Source: CBDDIP01 sp965279405
GTDB lineage: Bacteria; Actinomycetota; Acidimicrobiia; Acidimicrobiales; Ilumatobacteraceae
Reading direction: 5' to 3'
Assembly (NCBI GenBank): GCA_965279405.1
Contig: OZ257157.1
Coordinates: 2,604,001-2,668,000 of the forward strand
Length of the DNA stretch: 64,000 nucleotides
The translations under genes were made by a program, and so were the position numbers. The notes below the pieces were generated by a model. That model worked only from the letters and a program-made list of their open reading frames with translations, was not told the origin of the DNA and did not search any database. Positions 61,233 through 64,000 of the stretch are shown piece by piece; position 1 is the first letter of the stretch; every line of letters starts with the position of its first letter.

Positions 61233-62569
61233 GCTGGCTCGAGGAACGATTGTCGCCAGAGATCAAGTTGCGAGCGCCAGTCGCAATTCAGATCCGCACC
61301 GGTGGTGGTAATGCTCGAGTTCGCGAACACGCGAGCTATCGCGCCGCCTTCGTCCACCATGGTTGTTGTAGAGGGCAGCAAGTCCAATTCCCGGAAGCCG
61401 GGTCCGTTGGCGAAGGAAGTGGCGAATTGATCTACGTCGACTAAAGCAGCCTGAGGGCGAACGTGGTGGACAGTGAACGCGCCGAGCGGTGGCGCCGATG
61501 ACCACATCTCGTACAGGCGTCGTGCTGGCGGCGGCGAGAAGCCCAGAAACACACCAAGGTGCTCGAGATAAATGCACGGCAGGTCCAGGTCTGTGCTGAG
61601 CATCGAACTACCGACGGATGAACCCTGAAACCGAGGGTTCACCTCCATGAAGAGAACCTGCCCTTCGTGCCAGAGTGCGTCGACGCCGAACGCGCCGCGG
61701 TAGCCCTGGATTCGCAGCCAGTCGGCGACGCGCAACGTGAGATCCTCGAGATCGTCCAACACGGCCCGATCCAATAGCCCGATCGCAGCGAAGTCGTTGC
61801 CGCAATACCCGAACTCCCGTGCTGTGAGTCCAGCGACGCCAATTAGTTGCACCGAGGCCGGGTGAAGGGTCGTTGTGGTCGACCAGACAACTCCACCGAC
61901 GTTGAGCGAAACCGGTTCGTGCAGGAGGCCAGTTGCGGCCAGGCAACTCGGCCCTTCCTCAGGCCACGCTAGGTCGAGCTCTTCTGGGCAGCGGACGACC
62001 CAGAAGCCGCTCCCGCCGCTGGTCCGATCCCGGCGAAGAACGATTGGCCCGTTGTCGAGTTCCGCCCTCAGTGACTCTAAATCGGCACGGCGCACGTAAC
62101 GCCAGGGAAGAACAGCCACCCCTCTCGCGCCGAGTTCGCTTTCGACGAATGGCTTGTAGTCGAACACGTCTTGCAGGCCCGGAAACATCCCGATAACTGA
62201 GGTTGTCGATCGGCGGCAGAACCTCGGCTCGATGAGTTGGTGGTAGGCGCGATACGGAAGCAGGACGGACGGGCGGTCGAGTACTGCATCGACTGCCTCC
62301 CAAATGGAGGCTTCGGCGCCCGCGTTCGCGGGGTCCTTCGAGTCGTAGGCGTCGAGATCGACGCGGCGGCCCACGAGCGACTCCAGGCACACGGCGTCAA
62401 GGTCGCCGTATTGGGCCGTCAGTGAGATCGCTCCACCCAGCTGGGGCACGTCTCGGAGGGCGCGGGAGTCGGCGCCACGCGGTCCGACCCATCGGAGGAC
62501 GCGGGCGCCCAACACCTCGGCAACTCGGTCGACCCACGCACCTCGACCGCGTATTCGCTCAACTCTCAT
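61229..62569 (-). CDS. ATP-grasp ligase-like protein
   Basis: A 446-aa protein with an ATP-grasp fold in the second half: LDNGPIVLRRDRTSGGSGFWVV (phosphate-binding glycine loop, about residues 160-215), then the magnesium-ligand strand GYRGAFGVDALWHEGQVLFMEVNPRFQGSS (about residues 290-320), with the E-x-N-P-R motif. ATP-grasp enzymes join a carboxylate to an amine or thiol via acyl phosphate, so this may build a peptide bond or load an amino acid. It is the first gene of the minus-strand operon. The ATG at 62569 has an AAGGGG site. A palindromic operator candidate lies 27 bases further upstream. Confidence 0.78.
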   Translation of the reverse strand: MRVERIRGRGAWVDRVAEVLGARVLRWVGPRGADSRALRDVPQLGGAISLTAQYGDLDAVCLESLVGRRVDLDAYDSKDPANAGAEASIWEAVDAVLDRPSVLLPYRAYHQLIEPRFCRRSTTSVIGMFPGLQDVFDYKPFVESELGARGVAVLPWRYVRRADLESLRAELDNGPIVLRRDRTSGGSGFWVVRCPEELDLAWPEEGPSCLAATGLLHEPVSLNVGGVVWSTTTTLHPASVQLIGVAGLTAREFGYCGNDFAAIGLLDRAVLDDLEDLTLRVADWLRIQGYRGAFGVDALWHEGQVLFMEVNPRFQGSSVGSSMLSTDLDLPCIYLEHLGVFLGFSPPPARRLYEMWSSAPPLGAFTVHHVRPQAALVDVDQFATSFANGPGFRELDLLPSTTTMVDEGGAIARVFANSSITTTGADLNCDWRSQLDLWRQSFLEPA

Positions 62570-62752
62570 GTGAATCCCCTTGTGTCACGAGTGGAACACG
62601 AGTAGAGTTACTCGTGTGACACAGGTGTGAGTTGCCGGTGCCATTCCATGACCAATCACTCGGTCTTTCTACCAGAACGGCACCGCGTTGTCTATCGCCG
62701 CGCTGACGAGGGAGCGAGGGCCTGGGTCGAACCGAAGCCGACAGGAACCGCT
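62570..62752. promoter_or_regulatory. Divergent promoter region with palindromic operator candidate
   Basis: Arms ACACGAGTA (62596-62604) and TACTCGTGT (62609-62617) form a perfect 9-bp dyad with a GAGT spacer. Two outer matches, CACGAGT (62586-62592) and GTGTGACAC further right, extend it to a wider imperfect inverted repeat (TGTGTCAC against GTGACACA). It sits between the divergent ATP-grasp and membrane-protein genes, where one regulator could control both. Confidence 0.6.
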
Positions 62753-63217
62753 ATGGCAATGTCCAATCGCACCACGATCGTTCGACACTCGGACCCCGAC
62801 GTAGACATGGCGGCGCCCGTGATCGACATCGAGGTGATTCGGTCCAAGCGCCGGCGGCAGCGCCGAAAGGTGATTGCCGCTGCCGTCGTATCCACGACGG
62901 CGTGCTTTGCGATCGTGTGCTCGCAGGGATCGTTGCCGTGGTGGGCGCTGGTCCTCACCTTGGGCCAGGCGTCCTCGATGCTCCTCTGCAGCCGCGATCT
63001 GCGCGTTGGCTGGGCGTTCGGTCTCACGCTGCAGGCGCCCTGGGCGACCTACGACGTGGTGACCGGGCAGTACTCGTTCCTCGTCACCTCGGTCCTCGTC
63101 TCGGTCGCCCAGATCGGCGCCCTACGCCGACTGTCCAAGCAGGCCCGCGTCGATCGTTCCATTCCTGAGACCAAGGCGGGGCTCGTGAGCCGCGTCGACG
63201 AAGCCACCAACAACTGA
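62753..63217 (+). CDS. Small four-helix membrane protein
   Basis: A 154-aa protein with a charged N-terminus (about 40 residues ending RSKRRRQRRK) and four membrane helices: VIAAAVVSTTACFAIVC, LPWWALVLTLGQASSMLLC, VGWAFGLTLQAPWATYDVV and YSFLVTSVLVSVAQIGAL. No family is recognised. I chose ATG 62753, which has an AGGA site at 62742-62745; the frame extends back to 62627. Its position 14 bases before a radical SAM gene suggests cotranscription, perhaps as an exporter-like or anchor component of the same pathway. The codon use is closer to the core genome than that of the minus-strand operon. Confidence 0.6.
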   Translation: MAMSNRTTIVRHSDPDVDMAAPVIDIEVIRSKRRRQRRKVIAAAVVSTTACFAIVCSQGSLPWWALVLTLGQASSMLLCSRDLRVGWAFGLTLQAPWATYDVVTGQYSFLVTSVLVSVAQIGALRRLSKQARVDRSIPETKAGLVSRVDEATNN

Positions 63218-63231
63218 AAGGCAGACCGACC

Positions 63232-64000
63232 ATGAGCGACACCAACAACACCTCCACGACCGACCGCAGCGTCCGCATCAACACCAGCGCCGGTATCCAG
63301 CGCGGGTTGAAGAGTGGAAACGGCATCGATGCCGAGGTGGCGGGCCCACTGCTCGACATCATCTGGAACAGCACCTCGATCTGTGGCTGGAACTGCGCCG
63401 ACTGCTGCGTCTCGGCCGTTCACGTCGTGCGCCGAGGCGACCACATCGGGATCAGCACGCCGGATCTCAGCAGCTACGACATGATCATCCGCGATCGCAG
63501 CCAGGGCACCATCTTCGACCAGGCGCTCCGGCATCGCCAGGCTGCCGGGCTCGAGTTGACGTTCGAGCAGAAGTTGCTCGTGCTGGAGCACCTCAGCGGG
63601 CACCGCGTCAAGATCGACGTCTCGGGTGGCGACGCCCTCTCGCCCACGGAGGGCTACCGCCTCCTGGAGGCCGCCTCCGTTCGCCTCGGCCAGCCGAACG
63701 TGACCCTCACTGCCACCGGCGCCGGCCTCGCCGCCTACGACATCGACAGTGTCAAGGGCTTGATCGGCGAGCTCAACTTCACCTACGACGGCACCCCGCC
63801 CGAGGAGGACGGACTGCGCCCACAGGCCTACGCGAGCGGCAACCTGCGCCGCGCCAAGCAGTTCGCCGAGGCAGGCGTGCCGGTCCGCGCCGAGTGCCCA
63901 CTCAACGTGCAGAACGTCGACCTGGGCTCGCTCACCGCGATCTACACCGCGCTGCACGATGCCGGGGTCCACAAGCTGCTGGTGATGCGCCTCTTCCCGT
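63232..64000 (+). CDS. Radical SAM protein, 5' part
   Basis: Starting at ATG 63232 with an AAAGG site, this frame stays open to the window edge (256 codons). The cluster motif is STSICGWNCADCC (CxxxCxxC, about residues 50-57), followed by VSGGDALSPTEGYRLLEAA (SAM-binding GGD, about residues 132-134), TLTATGAGLA, and GELNFTYDG, the usual order of a radical SAM barrel. The substrate is unknown; it differs from the other radical SAM gene of the region in motif context and probably does another step. The C-terminus, and any SPASM-type domain, lies outside the window. Confidence 0.8.
   Translation, partial: MSDTNNTSTTDRSVRINTSAGIQRGLKSGNGIDAEVAGPLLDIIWNSTSICGWNCADCCVSAVHVVRRGDHIGISTPDLSSYDMIIRDRSQGTIFDQALRHRQAAGLELTFEQKLLVLEHLSGHRVKIDVSGGDALSPTEGYRLLEAASVRLGQPNVTLTATGAGLAAYDIDSVKGLIGELNFTYDGTPPEEDGLRPQAYASGNLRRAKQFAEAGVPVRAECPLNVQNVDLGSLTAIYTALHDAGVHKLLVMRLFP

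Overview
The window looks like a chromosomal segment of a high-GC actinobacterium, most likely class Acidimicrobiia (Ilumatobacter-like). This is an inference from gene content: UPF0182, DUF3263, LytR_C, DivIVA, PDZ-Lon and PAC2 proteins, a HemQ-type coproheme decarboxylase, an HrcA/CIRCE-controlled groEL, and secreted proteins ending in the repeat domain common in that class. No rRNA is present to confirm it.

Region 1 (1 to about 37.4 kb) is ordinary core genome. It holds the tail of an FdhF/YdeP-type molybdopterin oxidoreductase, a sortase-anchored surface protein, uridine kinase, DUF3263 + LytR_C, glycerate kinase, amidase, a MoaD/ThiS-like protein, membrane and secreted proteins, a transglutaminase-like protein, groEL with CIRCE operator and terminator, a FAD oxidoreductase, an aquaporin, fdhD, hemQ and a solute-binding lipoprotein. 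Further on are an ECF sigma factor fused to its own anti-sigma finger, membrane anchor and extracellular domain, then Nudix, PAC2, SCO6745-like, GNAT, phosphatase-like and HEAT-repeat genes, the PDZ-Lon protease, a DivIVA protein, UPF0182, and a coiled-coil protein. Notable non-coding elements are four tandem 53-bp hairpin repeats (17.4 kb) and two related hairpins 124 bp apart (15.7-15.85 kb).

Region 2 (about 37.4 to at least 57.9 kb) is an accessory island starting directly after an initiator tRNA gene. It carries (a) a three-gene, stop/start-overlapping operon, pseudokinase-SF1 helicase + dual-HKD PLD protein + a 510-aa protein of unknown family, flanked by 119-bp imperfect direct repeats with one repeat joined to a truncated rmuC; (b) a short prokaryotic Argonaute with a DUF4365-type nuclease partner (SPARDA-like); (c) a frameshifted IS110-family element; (d) an orphan 204-aa gene; (e) a four-gene operon of an XRE-type regulator, its HTH-less paralogue, a P-loop ATPase and an alpha/alpha-toroid protein, preceded by repeated operator-like motifs.

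Region 3 (57.9 kb to the end) looks biosynthetic. A tightly overlapping minus-strand operon (ATP-grasp, FAD oxidoreductase, radical SAM, carbamoyltransferase-like) is divergent from a small membrane protein and a second radical SAM gene that runs off the window, with a palindromic operator candidate between them. The best candidates for undescribed systems are the 38.1-46.3 kb operon (related to, but larger than, Mokosh type I as I recall it) and the 52.5-57.9 kb operon.
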